A stretch of 64,000 bases of DNA from Nitrincola schmidtii (lineage in GTDB: Bacteria; Pseudomonadota; Gammaproteobacteria; Pseudomonadales; Balneatricaceae): NCBI RefSeq assembly GCF_008973715.1, contig NZ_WBOL01000007.1, positions 62,001 to 126,000 of the forward strand. The letters are read 5' to 3'. The stretch's first letter is position 1. Every line of letters begins with the position of its first letter. Both the position numbers and the translations under genes were made by a program. Under the pieces are notes generated by a model, which ran no database searches, was not told the origin of the DNA, and was given only the letters and a program-made list of their open reading frames with translations. This document shows positions 1-7,670 of the stretch, one piece after another.

Positions 1-1
1 G

Positions 2-1477
2 ACTGGTCTAGAAATCGCTCAGTACACCGCTGACATTATGCGTAAAGACATGGCTGAGTATGATGCTAACAGCGCTGACTACACACAATCTTTAGGTTGC
101 TGGCACGGCTTTATCGGTCAGCAAAAACTGATCGCTATCAAAAAGCACTTCGGTACGACTAAAAAGCGTTACCTCTACCTTTCAGGTTGGATGATCGCAG
201 CGCTTCGTTCACAGTTTGGTCCATTACCTGACCAATCAATGCATGAGAAAACTTCTGTGCCTGCGCTGATCGAAGAACTTTACACTTTCCTACGTCAAGC
301 TGACGCTCGTGAAATGGGCGGTCTGTTCCGTCAGTTAGACGCGGCGCGTGCTGCGGGTGATAAAGCTGCAGAAGCTGCTGTACAAGCTAAAATCGACAAC
401 TTCGAAACGCATGTTGTGCCAATCATTGCTGACATCGACGCTGGTTTCGGTAACGAAGAAGCAACTTACCTGCTAGCTAAGCGCATGATCGAAGCCGGTG
501 CTTGTGCTATCCAGATCGAAAACCAAGTATCTGACGAGAAACAATGTGGTCACCAAGATGGTAAAGTTACCGTTCCTCACGCTGACTTCCTAGCGAAGAT
601 CCGTGCCGTTCGTTACGCTTTCCTAGAGTTAGGCATCGATAACGGTGTTATCGTTGCACGTACTGACTCTTTAGGTGCTGGCCTGACTAAGCAGATCGCT
701 GTCACGAATGAACCTGGTGACTTGGGTGACAAGTACAACAGCTTCCTAGACGGTGACTACATCAACAGCGCTGATGACATCGCTAACGGTGACGTCGTTG
801 TTAAAGCGAACGGTAAGCTGCTTAAGCCTAAGCGTTTAGCGTCTGGTTTGTTCCAGTTCAAGAAAGATTCCGGTGTTGACCGTGTTGTTCTTGACTGTAT
901 CACCTCTTTGCAAAACGGTGCTGACCTTCTTTGGATCGAAACTGAGAAGCCACACGTAGGTCAAATCGCTGAAATGGTTAACCGCATCCGTGAAGTGGTT
1001 CCAAATGCTAAGCTGGTTTACAACAACAGCCCATCATTCAACTGGACCCTGAACTTCCGTCAGCAAGTATTTGATGCCATGGCTGAAGCTGGTGCAGACG
1101 TTTCTAAGTACGATCGCGCTAACCTGATGTCTGTAGAGTACGATGAGACTGAATTGGCTATCGAAGCCGATAACCGTATCCGTACCTTCCAGGCTGATGC
1201 ATCTCGTGAAGCGGGTATCTTCCACCACTTGATCACACTGCCAACTTACCACACTGCTGCGCTGTCTACTGACAACCTGGCTAAAGAGTACTTTGGTGAT
1301 GCGGGCATGTTGGGCTACGTCGAAGGTGTTCAGCGTAAAGAGATCCGTCAAGGTATCGCTTGTGTGAAACACCAAAACATGGCGGGTTCAGACATGGGTG
1401 ATGATCACAAAGAATACTTCTCTGGTGATGCTGCACTGAAAGCGTCTGGTAAAGACAACACCATGAACCAGTTCTAA
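2..1477 (+). CDS. aceA: Isocitrate lyase, 5' end cut by window edge
   Basis: Isocitrate lyase cleaves isocitrate to glyoxylate and succinate, the first step of the glyoxylate shunt, in the cytosol. The frame is open from base 2 and the first in-frame ATG (base 38) lies inside conserved coding sequence, so the true start is upstream of the window. The active-site loop reads KQCGH with a preceding DE and following QDGKV, the form found in the longer isocitrate lyases of about 530 aa typical of Pseudomonas and relatives rather than the 434-aa E. coli enzyme. The upstream PIIADIDAGFGN segment carries the metal-binding aspartates. The gene ends in a clear intrinsic terminator. Family certain; only the N-terminus is missing. 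Confidence 0.96.
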   Translation, partial: TGLEIAQYTADIMRKDMAEYDANSADYTQSLGCWHGFIGQQKLIAIKKHFGTTKKRYLYLSGWMIAALRSQFGPLPDQSMHEKTSVPALIEELYTFLRQADAREMGGLFRQLDAARAAGDKAAEAAVQAKIDNFETHVVPIIADIDAGFGNEEATYLLAKRMIEAGACAIQIENQVSDEKQCGHQDGKVTVPHADFLAKIRAVRYAFLELGIDNGVIVARTDSLGAGLTKQIAVTNEPGDLGDKYNSFLDGDYINSADDIANGDVVVKANGKLLKPKRLASGLFQFKKDSGVDRVVLDCITSLQNGADLLWIETEKPHVGQIAEMVNRIREVVPNAKLVYNNSPSFNWTLNFRQQVFDAMAEAGADVSKYDRANLMSVEYDETELAIEADNRIRTFQADASREAGIFHHLITLPTYHTAALSTDNLAKEYFGDAGMLGYVEGVQRKEIRQGIACVKHQNMAGSDMGDDHKEYFSGDAALKASGKDNTMNQF

Positions 1478-1496
1478 TTTAAGAACCGTTTCATAG

Positions 1497-1526
1497 AAAA
1501 CCCTCGCTTTTTAGCGGGGGTTTTTG
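1497..1526 (+). terminator. Intrinsic terminator of aceA
   Basis: A hairpin with stem ACCCTCGCT / AGCGGGGGT (one G-T wobble) and a short T-rich loop is followed directly by TTTTTGCTTT. It lies 20 bases after the aceA stop codon and is a textbook Rho-independent terminator. Confidence 0.9.
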
Positions 1527-1624
1527 CTTTACAAACCACAGATCTTTACTACACTGAAGGTAGAGAAGCTCAATTGCATCTCAGACCGCAAAGCTCCAGC
1601 CCTCGGGCTTGGTTGCATGGTCAA

Positions 1625-1655
1625 GGGCCAGTCACCTTCGGGTCGCTGGCCTTTC
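1625..1655. terminator. Hairpin with TTCG loop between convergent genes
   Basis: GGGCCAGTCACC, a TTCG tetraloop and GGTCGCTGGCC form an 11-pair stem with one mismatch and one wobble. TTTCTAATTT follows on the plus strand and a short CTTG run on the minus strand. It sits just beyond the 3' end of the Lrp-type gene and facing aceA, so it could stop transcription from either side. The minus-strand U-run is weak. Confidence 0.5.
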
Positions 1656-1682
1656 TAATTTGTGCCTTCTTGAGTCTCAGTA

Positions 1683-2144
1683 TTAAGCAATCGGCATAGG
1701 ACTCTCTGCCTTCACTGATCGAATCACAAAGTTACTCTGGATATCCTTAACATGCGGAAGCGATTGTAGCTGTCTTAGCATATTCTCGTACCCTTGCAGA
1801 TCTTTAACACGTATCTCCAAACGATAATCCGCTGAACCTGACACTAAATAACAATTAATGACATTATTTAGTCCTTCAATTGCCGCTTCAAACTCATCAC
1901 TGGCCGTATCATTGTGATGACTCAGTTTTAAATCAACGAACACAGTCATGCCAAGACCCAGCAAAGTAGCATTCAGTTGCGCTTTATAGCCACAAATATA
2001 GCCCGCCTCCTCCAGCAATTTAACCCGTCGAAGACAGGGTGACGGGGAAAGATTGATGCGCTCAGCAAGCTCAACATTGGTTAAACGTCCATTGGTTTGC
2101 AGCACATTCAAAATTCGTACATCAATAGCATCTAACGACAGCAT
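1683..2144 (-). CDS. Lrp/AsnC family transcriptional regulator
   Basis: A feast/famine regulator of about 153 aa: N-terminal winged helix-turn-helix (roughly residues 5-55, including NVELAERINLSPSPCLRRVKLL) and a C-terminal RAM effector-binding domain (about 65-145). These proteins bind DNA as dimers or octamers and sense amino acids. An upstream TTG at 2159 would add five residues (MELNN), but GGAA sits at the right distance before the ATG at 2144, so I choose that start. It is divergent from an EamA-type exporter with a 132-base AT-rich gap, the usual arrangement for a local Lrp-type regulator controlling an amino acid exporter. The ligand cannot be read from sequence. Confidence 0.9.
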   Translation of the reverse strand: MLSLDAIDVRILNVLQTNGRLTNVELAERINLSPSPCLRRVKLLEEAGYICGYKAQLNATLLGLGMTVFVDLKLSHHNDTASDEFEAAIEGLNNVINCYLVSGSADYRLEIRVKDLQGYENMLRQLQSLPHVKDIQSNFVIRSVKAESPMPIA

Positions 2145-2177
2145 GTTATTTAATTCCAATTAAACATATTAAAAAAG

Positions 2178-2276
2178 CATAAAATATCAAATAATGGTTT
2201 TTATGAAAAATATTCGCAAGGACATTCTAGCGCGCTTGGCAGCATAATACATGCTTATATTAATCAGGATGTTGCC
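2178..2276. promoter_or_regulatory. Divergent promoter region, possible Lrp-type operator
   Basis: The AT-rich gap between the Lrp-type gene and the exporter holds an inverted repeat, CATAAAA (2178-2184) and TTTTATG (2199-2205). It also has a -10-like CATAAT at 2243-2248 on the plus strand with an AGGA ribosome binding site at 2266-2269. Assignment as operator is inference from position and symmetry. Confidence 0.3.
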
Positions 2277-3224
2277 ATGCAATCACCATCAGATAGTCCA
2301 GTGATTCCGAGTTATCGACAGATTGCACAGGGTTTGCAATTCCAACTTGGCGTATTCTCAGCAATGTTAGTGGTCTGTATCTGGTCAGGGTGGCTGATAT
2401 CGGTTCGTTACTCCAGCGACTCATTGTTACAGGTTTTTGACCTAGCGATGATGCGCTATGGAATACCGGCACTCATTCTAAGTCCATTCGTATGGAAGGC
2501 CCGTAAGCAGATAATGCTAACGCCCAAAGGTTACCTCATCGGTATGACGTTAGGTGCGGGCATTCCCTTCTTTTATTTAAGCGCTACCGGACTTCAGTAT
2601 GCTCCGGTTGTACATGCGGGTCTGTTGATACCGGGAACTTTCCCTGTATTTGTCACATTGATGGCAATGCTATTTTATAAAGAACCCGTTAATCCAAAGC
2701 GCTTAATAGGATTATCGATGATTCTCGTTGGAGTCGTGGTACTGCTGCTGCCCACATTACTTAATCAAGAGTTAAGTGTGCTTAAAGGTGACATGATGTT
2801 GCTAGGCGCGAGTGCCTGCTGGGCAATTTATACGGTTTCAATGCGGGTCGCAGGACTCCCACCCTTAGCGGCTGCAGGCATTCTTTGCCTAGGATCAACC
2901 CTTCTATTATTACCATTAAGCTTTTTTGGCATTGTTGAGAGTGGTATCTCACAAGCCTCATCAACAGAAATTGCGATGCAATTGGTCATGCAGGCATTAG
3001 GTGCGGGTCTATTAGCTGGTTTCTTTTATGGTTTTGCGATTAATCGCCTTGGTGCTGAAAACACCTCGGCTATTGGATCCCTAACTCCGGTCGTGGCTGG
3101 ACTGGCTGCAATTCCTTTGTTGGGAGAAGCATTAAGCCTGCCAGCCATGATTGGGATGATCTGTATCTGCTTCGGTGTGCTTAAAGCCAGTGGCCTTAAG
3201 CTAGGCAAACGCATTACAGCGTAA
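2277..3224 (+). CDS. EamA/DMT-superfamily transporter
   Basis: A 315-aa inner-membrane protein of the drug/metabolite transporter superfamily with about ten hydrophobic segments in two EamA repeats (roughly residues 25-155 and 165-310). Members export amino acids, their analogues or other small metabolites. AGGA lies seven bases before the chosen ATG. It is divergent from an Lrp-family regulator, which suggests amino acid export under substrate control, though the substrate is not determinable here. Its last 11 bases overlap tail-to-tail with the threonine aldolase gene on the other strand. Confidence 0.87.
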   Translation: MQSPSDSPVIPSYRQIAQGLQFQLGVFSAMLVVCIWSGWLISVRYSSDSLLQVFDLAMMRYGIPALILSPFVWKARKQIMLTPKGYLIGMTLGAGIPFFYLSATGLQYAPVVHAGLLIPGTFPVFVTLMAMLFYKEPVNPKRLIGLSMILVGVVVLLLPTLLNQELSVLKGDMMLLGASACWAIYTVSMRVAGLPPLAAAGILCLGSTLLLLPLSFFGIVESGISQASSTEIAMQLVMQALGAGLLAGFFYGFAINRLGAENTSAIGSLTPVVAGLAAIPLLGEALSLPAMIGMICICFGVLKASGLKLGKRITA

Positions 3225-4281
3225 ACGACGCACAAAGGGCTAGAAATTGCTCGACTTCGTTATCTGTCGTCACAAAAGAGGTCACCATTCTAACGAACTG
3301 ATGCGTCTCTTGAATGACATAACCTTCTGGTAACGTGGTGATATCCCACTCGTAAAAAACCGCTCCTTGCGCCTGCAGGGATTGTGCAAGGAGCTTTGGC
3401 AGCATGACAAAAAGCTCATTCGCTTGAACTGGCCAAATAATCTCAACATTCTCAATTTGACCTAAACCCGTCGCTAAGGCTTGTGCTTGCTGATTGGCGT
3501 GATGTGCCAATGACAACCAGTGATCTTCTTGAAACCAAGCGTCAACCTGTGCACCTAGCAATCGTCCTTTGGACAATAGATGACCTGCTCGCTTTCGACG
3601 AAACTCAAAATCTTCTGCCAGTTTAGGATCAAAAAAAATCACCATTTCTGCAGCTAAACAGCCGTTTTTACTGGCACCTAAACAGAGCACATTGACTCCT
3701 GCACGCCAAGTCATGTCGGCAGGCGAGCAGCCTAACGAGGCAACAGCATTAGCAAAACGAGCGCCATCCATGTGTACTTTCATGCCTTTATCATGAGCCA
3801 ATCGACATAATGCTGCCACTTCGTCCGGTTGATATACCTGTCCGGCTTCGTTTGCTTGAGTCAGACTTAACGCGCCAGGAACGGGGTTGTGAGGCACGTG
3901 CAACGCTTGGCGTTGAAGGTAGTTCGATAAGGTAGCTTCAGTTAACCGCCCTTTTCCTGCATCCAAGGGAATCAGTCGTGCACCACCGGTAAATAACTCA
4001 GGCGCTGTCGATTCATCCATCGCGATATGAGCCTGCTGATGACATAAAATCGTCTGCCAGGGCTTTACCAAGGCAGATAAGGCTAAACAATTGGCAGCGG
4101 TTCCGGTTGCTACAAAATAGACCTGGCAATCAGGATGATCAAAGGCTTTTCTGACCGACTCAATAGCCTGATTGCACCAGTCATCATCGCCATAGGATGC
4201 ACTAACACCTGAATTCGCTTTTACTAAGGCATCTAGAATCTGTGCAGATGCGCCGGTTTGATTATCGCTACCAAAATACAT
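3214..4281 (-). CDS. ltaE: Low-specificity L-threonine aldolase
   Basis: A PLP-dependent fold-type I enzyme that splits L-threonine or allo-threonine into glycine and acetaldehyde. The start YFGSDNQTGAS, the HMDGARFANA segment that contacts PLP, and the Schiff-base lysine in GASKNG match the threonine aldolase/beta-eliminating lyase family, as does the length of about 355 aa. A GTG at 4287 immediately follows the stop of the upstream gene and would add two residues; I prefer the ATG at 4281. It is the last gene of an apparent operon with rbgA and a small basic protein. Glycine production fits no obvious link to ribosome assembly, so the grouping may be incidental. Confidence 0.88.
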   Translation of the reverse strand: MYFGSDNQTGASAQILDALVKANSGVSASYGDDDWCNQAIESVRKAFDHPDCQVYFVATGTAANCLALSALVKPWQTILCHQQAHIAMDESTAPELFTGGARLIPLDAGKGRLTEATLSNYLQRQALHVPHNPVPGALSLTQANEAGQVYQPDEVAALCRLAHDKGMKVHMDGARFANAVASLGCSPADMTWRAGVNVLCLGASKNGCLAAEMVIFFDPKLAEDFEFRRKRAGHLLSKGRLLGAQVDAWFQEDHWLSLAHHANQQAQALATGLGQIENVEIIWPVQANELFVMLPKLLAQSLQAQGAVFYEWDITTLPEGYVIQETHQFVRMVTSFVTTDNEVEQFLALCASFTL

Positions 4282-4287
4282 AGACAC

Positions 4288-4581
4288 TTATTCGTCCGTG
4301 GTTTGTTCCGATTTCTTTTTCTTTGCATTGATACGACGGATCTTATCAGCCAAAGGACCTAACTTTCGCTCACCGCGTTTTCCCGCAGCTGCATTCTTAG
4401 CTTCTTGCTCTTCTTCTAAACGAGCTTTTTCATAGACAGAAAGCTGTTTTTTACGTTTTTTCATTGCTGCTTGTTTGCGGCTTTCATAGCTATCTGGATC
4501 GGTTAAGCGCTCCTTTTTCTTGGGGGTCTTCTCAAGAATCACCATTTCAACGGTGCGGCGTTGTTTTTTCATTCGTGTCAT
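4288..4581 (-). CDS. Small lysine/arginine-rich protein coupled to RbgA
   Basis: A 97-aa protein with no family I can name. It is very basic, with clusters such as KKKERL, KKRKKQ and NAKKKKSEQ, and a central charged stretch likely to be helical (about residues 40-70). There is no signal peptide or membrane segment. Its ATG overlaps the stop codon of the ribosome-assembly GTPase gene (ATGA), implying translational coupling, and the next gene starts directly after its stop. High positive charge plus coupling to a ribosome-biogenesis GTPase suggests an RNA- or ribosome-binding partner; this is inference only. Confidence 0.7.
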   Translation of the reverse strand: MTRMKKQRRTVEMVILEKTPKKKERLTDPDSYESRKQAAMKKRKKQLSVYEKARLEEEQEAKNAAAGKRGERKLGPLADKIRRINAKKKKSEQTTDE

Positions 4582-5483
4582 GATTTTTCTCCAGCATCTT
4601 CAGATGCTGCTTCTAATGCGGCTAGACGGGCAGTTTCGTCTTTTAACTGCCACTCTTCAGGGGTTTCAAAACTGATAGGACCTAGTTTTCCAGCACGCAT
4701 TTCATTAATTAAAATTTCTGAGGCTTTATGACGATCAACAATACCGCCGGGGCGTAAACAGCCTCGTTTGCGGCCTAGTTGATCTAATAATTCATCACTT
4801 ATTTCGGGCAAGGTATCAAAACGATAACGTTCTTTAAGACGATCAGGGTATTGATCTAACATGAATCGCGCAGCATAACCTGCTACTAGCTCATGCTCAA
4901 TGGCTGTGTCTTTAATAGCGCCGCTGACAGCTAATCGATAGCCCGCATCATTATCCTCTATTTTAGGCCAAAGAATACCTGGGGTGTCCGATAATGCGAG
5001 GCCTTTTTGTACCGTATATTTTTTTTGATGGCGAGTGACTGCAGGTTCATTACCCACTTTGGCTAGCTTACGACCCAAAATGGCATTCAACAGCGTTGAT
5101 TTACCGACATTGGGTATCCCCATAATCATCGCCCTAACCGGACGACCTGCTTGTGATCGTGCAGGAATCATCTGTTTACAGATGTCAGGCAAGCGTTTAA
5201 TCAATTTTTGTTGTGTCTGATCCATTGAGATTGCTTGAACGTTATCCTGATCATTGAAATAGTCTAACCAGCGTTGAGTAATAGTCGGATCGGCAAGATC
5301 ATTCTTATTCAGCAGCTTTAAAACCGGCTTACCTTTGCGCAACTGGCTTACCAATGGATTTTCGCTAGAGCGAGGCAAGCGCGCATCTAGTACTTCGATA
5401 ACAAGATCTATCTCTCCCATGACTTCGGCAATTTCTTTACGTGCCTTGTGCATATGTCCGGGGAACCAATTGATTTGACTCAT
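4578..5483 (-). CDS. rbgA: Ribosome biogenesis GTPase YlqF/RbgA family
   Basis: A circularly permuted GTPase that helps late large-subunit assembly. The N-terminal INWFPGHMHKA is diagnostic. The G motifs appear in permuted order: G4 LLNKNDLAD (about residue 60), then the P-loop GIPNVGKST (about 125) and G3 DTPG (about 170). A C-terminal helical domain follows. The total length of about 301 aa is typical. A TTG three codons upstream (5492) is possible, but ATG at 5483 begins the conserved MSQINWF. It heads an operon with the basic protein and threonine aldolase and is divergent from an HDOD protein. Confidence 0.92.
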   Translation of the reverse strand: MSQINWFPGHMHKARKEIAEVMGEIDLVIEVLDARLPRSSENPLVSQLRKGKPVLKLLNKNDLADPTITQRWLDYFNDQDNVQAISMDQTQQKLIKRLPDICKQMIPARSQAGRPVRAMIMGIPNVGKSTLLNAILGRKLAKVGNEPAVTRHQKKYTVQKGLALSDTPGILWPKIEDNDAGYRLAVSGAIKDTAIEHELVAGYAARFMLDQYPDRLKERYRFDTLPEISDELLDQLGRKRGCLRPGGIVDRHKASEILINEMRAGKLGPISFETPEEWQLKDETARLAALEAASEDAGEKS

Positions 5484-5540
5484 ATTTTCCAAACTGCTTT
5501 AAATAAAATTGATTATGACCACACATAAGAGTGCGTTCAA

Positions 5541-5568
5541 TTGATAAACATTATACACTTTCCATAGT
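5541..5568 (+). promoter_or_regulatory. Possible sigma70 promoter for EAL-HDOD gene
   Basis: TTGATA (5541-5546) and CATAGT (5563-5568) are separated by 16 bases and lie about 33 bases before the start codon. Reasonable consensus match, no experimental support. Confidence 0.35.
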
Positions 5569-5600
5569 CCCTCAGTCGTTAATAAAGGTTATTGTAAACT

Positions 5601-6818
5601 ATGAGCAATACAGCTCAGATGCTGCTAACTCGCCAACCCATCTTTGATGCTCACCAAAAAGTTGTCGCTTATGAACTTCTCTGCAAAAGCGAGTCTGTTC
5701 ATCAGTTAGTCAGTGCTGATGACGATAGCCTATCATCTGTTGCAGTGCTTGATGCTTATACTAGTATTTCAGATCATGGTGAAGTGAAGCGTGTTCCTGC
5801 ATTTATTTCTTTATCCTTTGCTATCTTAGAAAAAACAGGCTTACCTGGTTTGCCTAAAAAGCAAGTAATTTTAGAGTTTAGCTTGCAAGGTATTGAGCCA
5901 AAAACCGCCCTTAAATCATTGGTTCCTCTCATTAATGAAGGTTATCGTGTTGCGGTTAGCAATATCAGTGATCCGGCTGCATTTGCCTCTCTTTTAAAGT
6001 TAGTTTATGTCGTTAAAGTGAGTGTTGCGGATAAATCTGCCACAGAAATTCTGGCACTCAGAAAATCGATGACAGAGTGGAAGCGCCCTTTGATGGCAAC
6101 AGATATCAATGACTACGATACACTAGAGCATTGTATTGAATGTAAATTCAGCCTATATCAAGGCAACTTTTTGAGTAAACCTAGAACGATTCAGGGTCAA
6201 AAAGTAAAAGCGAACGAAGTGGTTATTATACAGTTACTGCAAATATTAAATGATCCTAAAGCCACGCCTGAAAAAATTGAAAAACTGATCCTTCAAGACC
6301 CTGTGCTTACCTATAAGCTGCTTCGTATCGTCAACTCAGCAGCTTATGCCTTAGTTCGCGAAGTAGAATCGGTTGCCCAGGCTGTAGTGTTATTAGGATT
6401 AGAGCAAGTACGTAAATGGGCGACGGTGATCTCGTTAGATTCTCATACCGGTAAGCCAGAAGAACTAACCCGTAACTTGCTAGCTAGAGCACATATGTGT
6501 GAACTCATTGCCATCAAACAAAAACGTCAACCCGCATCATCCTTTTTTATGGTCGGCATGATGTCTGGTATTCATCTGCTTTTGGACATACCTCAAGATG
6601 AACTGTTAGTCCAATTACCTCTTGCTGATGATATTAAACAGGCAATTGCTGATTTTAGTGGACCCTTTGGCGATATTCTATCCCAGGTCATGTACTACGA
6701 AGCAGGTGAATGGGATAAGTTGCCAGATGATTTTGACGGAGAACTTTATGAGAACGCCTATCGAGAAGGTCTGCGCCTGACCAGAGAATCCATGCAGGCG
6801 CTATACGAAGCTGGTTAA
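5601..6818 (+). CDS. Degenerate EAL plus HDOD signalling protein (YuxH type)
   Basis: A 405-aa cytosolic protein with an N-terminal EAL-like domain (about 8-195) and a C-terminal HDOD domain (about 200-395). The opening TRQPIFDAHQKVVAYELL is typical of the YuxH class. The catalytic EAL signature is replaced by YELL and no DDFG is present, so c-di-GMP hydrolysis is not expected. HDOD domains (here ILQDPVLTYKLLRIVNSAAY and AVVLLGLEQVRKW) resemble HD phosphohydrolases without the HD dyad and act as protein-interaction modules in stress or motility signalling. The gene stands alone on the plus strand and converges on the nitrilase gene with a 9-base gap. Confidence 0.88.
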   Translation: MSNTAQMLLTRQPIFDAHQKVVAYELLCKSESVHQLVSADDDSLSSVAVLDAYTSISDHGEVKRVPAFISLSFAILEKTGLPGLPKKQVILEFSLQGIEPKTALKSLVPLINEGYRVAVSNISDPAAFASLLKLVYVVKVSVADKSATEILALRKSMTEWKRPLMATDINDYDTLEHCIECKFSLYQGNFLSKPRTIQGQKVKANEVVIIQLLQILNDPKATPEKIEKLILQDPVLTYKLLRIVNSAAYALVREVESVAQAVVLLGLEQVRKWATVISLDSHTGKPEELTRNLLARAHMCELIAIKQKRQPASSFFMVGMMSGIHLLLDIPQDELLVQLPLADDIKQAIADFSGPFGDILSQVMYYEAGEWDKLPDDFDGELYENAYREGLRLTRESMQALYEAG

Positions 6819-6827
6819 CAATAGCGT

Positions 6828-7643
6828 TTATAAAACAATACGAAAATCATCTGCGTCTTGCCATGCAGGAAACGTCTCTCTAAACGCGCTCAATTGTTCC
6901 AAAGATATTGTATGTGTCTCAACAAAGGCATGTCCTGCTGGGTGATCACAGATTAATTGGCCTTTGAAATCCACTAACATGGAGTCACCACTATAGTCAT
7001 TGCCTTTCGCATCGCTGCCAACACGGTTAACACCGATAACATAAGATAGATTTTCAATTGCACGCGCCTGTAACAGAATTCGCCACGGATGAGCCCGCGG
7101 TTTTGGCCAGTTAGCAACGCAGATTAAAAGATCGTATTCAAAAGGCTGGTCGGCCAAAGGCTGTTGACGCAGCCAAACTGGAAAACGCAGGTCGTAGCAT
7201 ACGGTCAGTAAAATACGGAAACCCTTTAACTCAACCACGACACGTTCATGGCCCATAGCATAGCGCTCATGCTCTCCCGCCATACGAAACAAATGACGCT
7301 TATCATAATAAGTGATTGCTCCATCGGGTTTAGCCCAAACCATTCGATTGAAATAGTGATTGTCTTCTTTAACCGCAACGCTACCCGTCACGACACACCG
7401 TCTCTTTTTGGCTTGCTGTTGCATCCATTGAATCACTTCACTCTCATGGGCATGTTGAGCCATTTCACGTGAATTCATAGTAAAGCCAGTCGCAAACATC
7501 TCAGGCAATATAATCAAATCTGTTTGGTTATGACTAAGATCACCCAATAAAGCATCTATGCGATGGCAGTTTTCATTAGGATCTTCCCAACGAAGGTCGC
7601 ACTGAACAATGGTTGATCGTAACTCACTCAATGAATTTGTCAT
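6828..7643 (-). CDS. Omega-amidase-type carbon-nitrogen hydrolase (YafV-like)
   Basis: A 271-aa nitrilase-superfamily enzyme with the full catalytic triad: Glu48 in LPEMF, Lys115 in YYDKRHLF and Cys149 in TVCYDLRFP. Overall features best match the YafV/Nit2 group, which hydrolyses 2-oxoglutaramate or 2-oxosuccinamate as metabolite repair after transamination. An extra N-terminal MTNSLSEL precedes the usual start of the domain. The only neighbours close by are two HDOD genes, and the upstream one on the same strand ends 27 bases before its start, so cotranscription is possible. Substrate assignment rests on family resemblance. Confidence 0.87.
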   Translation of the reverse strand: MTNSLSELRSTIVQCDLRWEDPNENCHRIDALLGDLSHNQTDLIILPEMFATGFTMNSREMAQHAHESEVIQWMQQQAKKRRCVVTGSVAVKEDNHYFNRMVWAKPDGAITYYDKRHLFRMAGEHERYAMGHERVVVELKGFRILLTVCYDLRFPVWLRQQPLADQPFEYDLLICVANWPKPRAHPWRILLQARAIENLSYVIGVNRVGSDAKGNDYSGDSMLVDFKGQLICDHPAGHAFVETHTISLEQLSAFRETFPAWQDADDFRIVL

Positions 7644-7670
7644 CTATGGCTCCTAATCTGCTCAACGCAC

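Noticed and set aside
1034-1375. Minus-strand frame inside aceA
   Set aside because: Shadow of a highly codon-biased gene; no start signal and no protein family resemblance.
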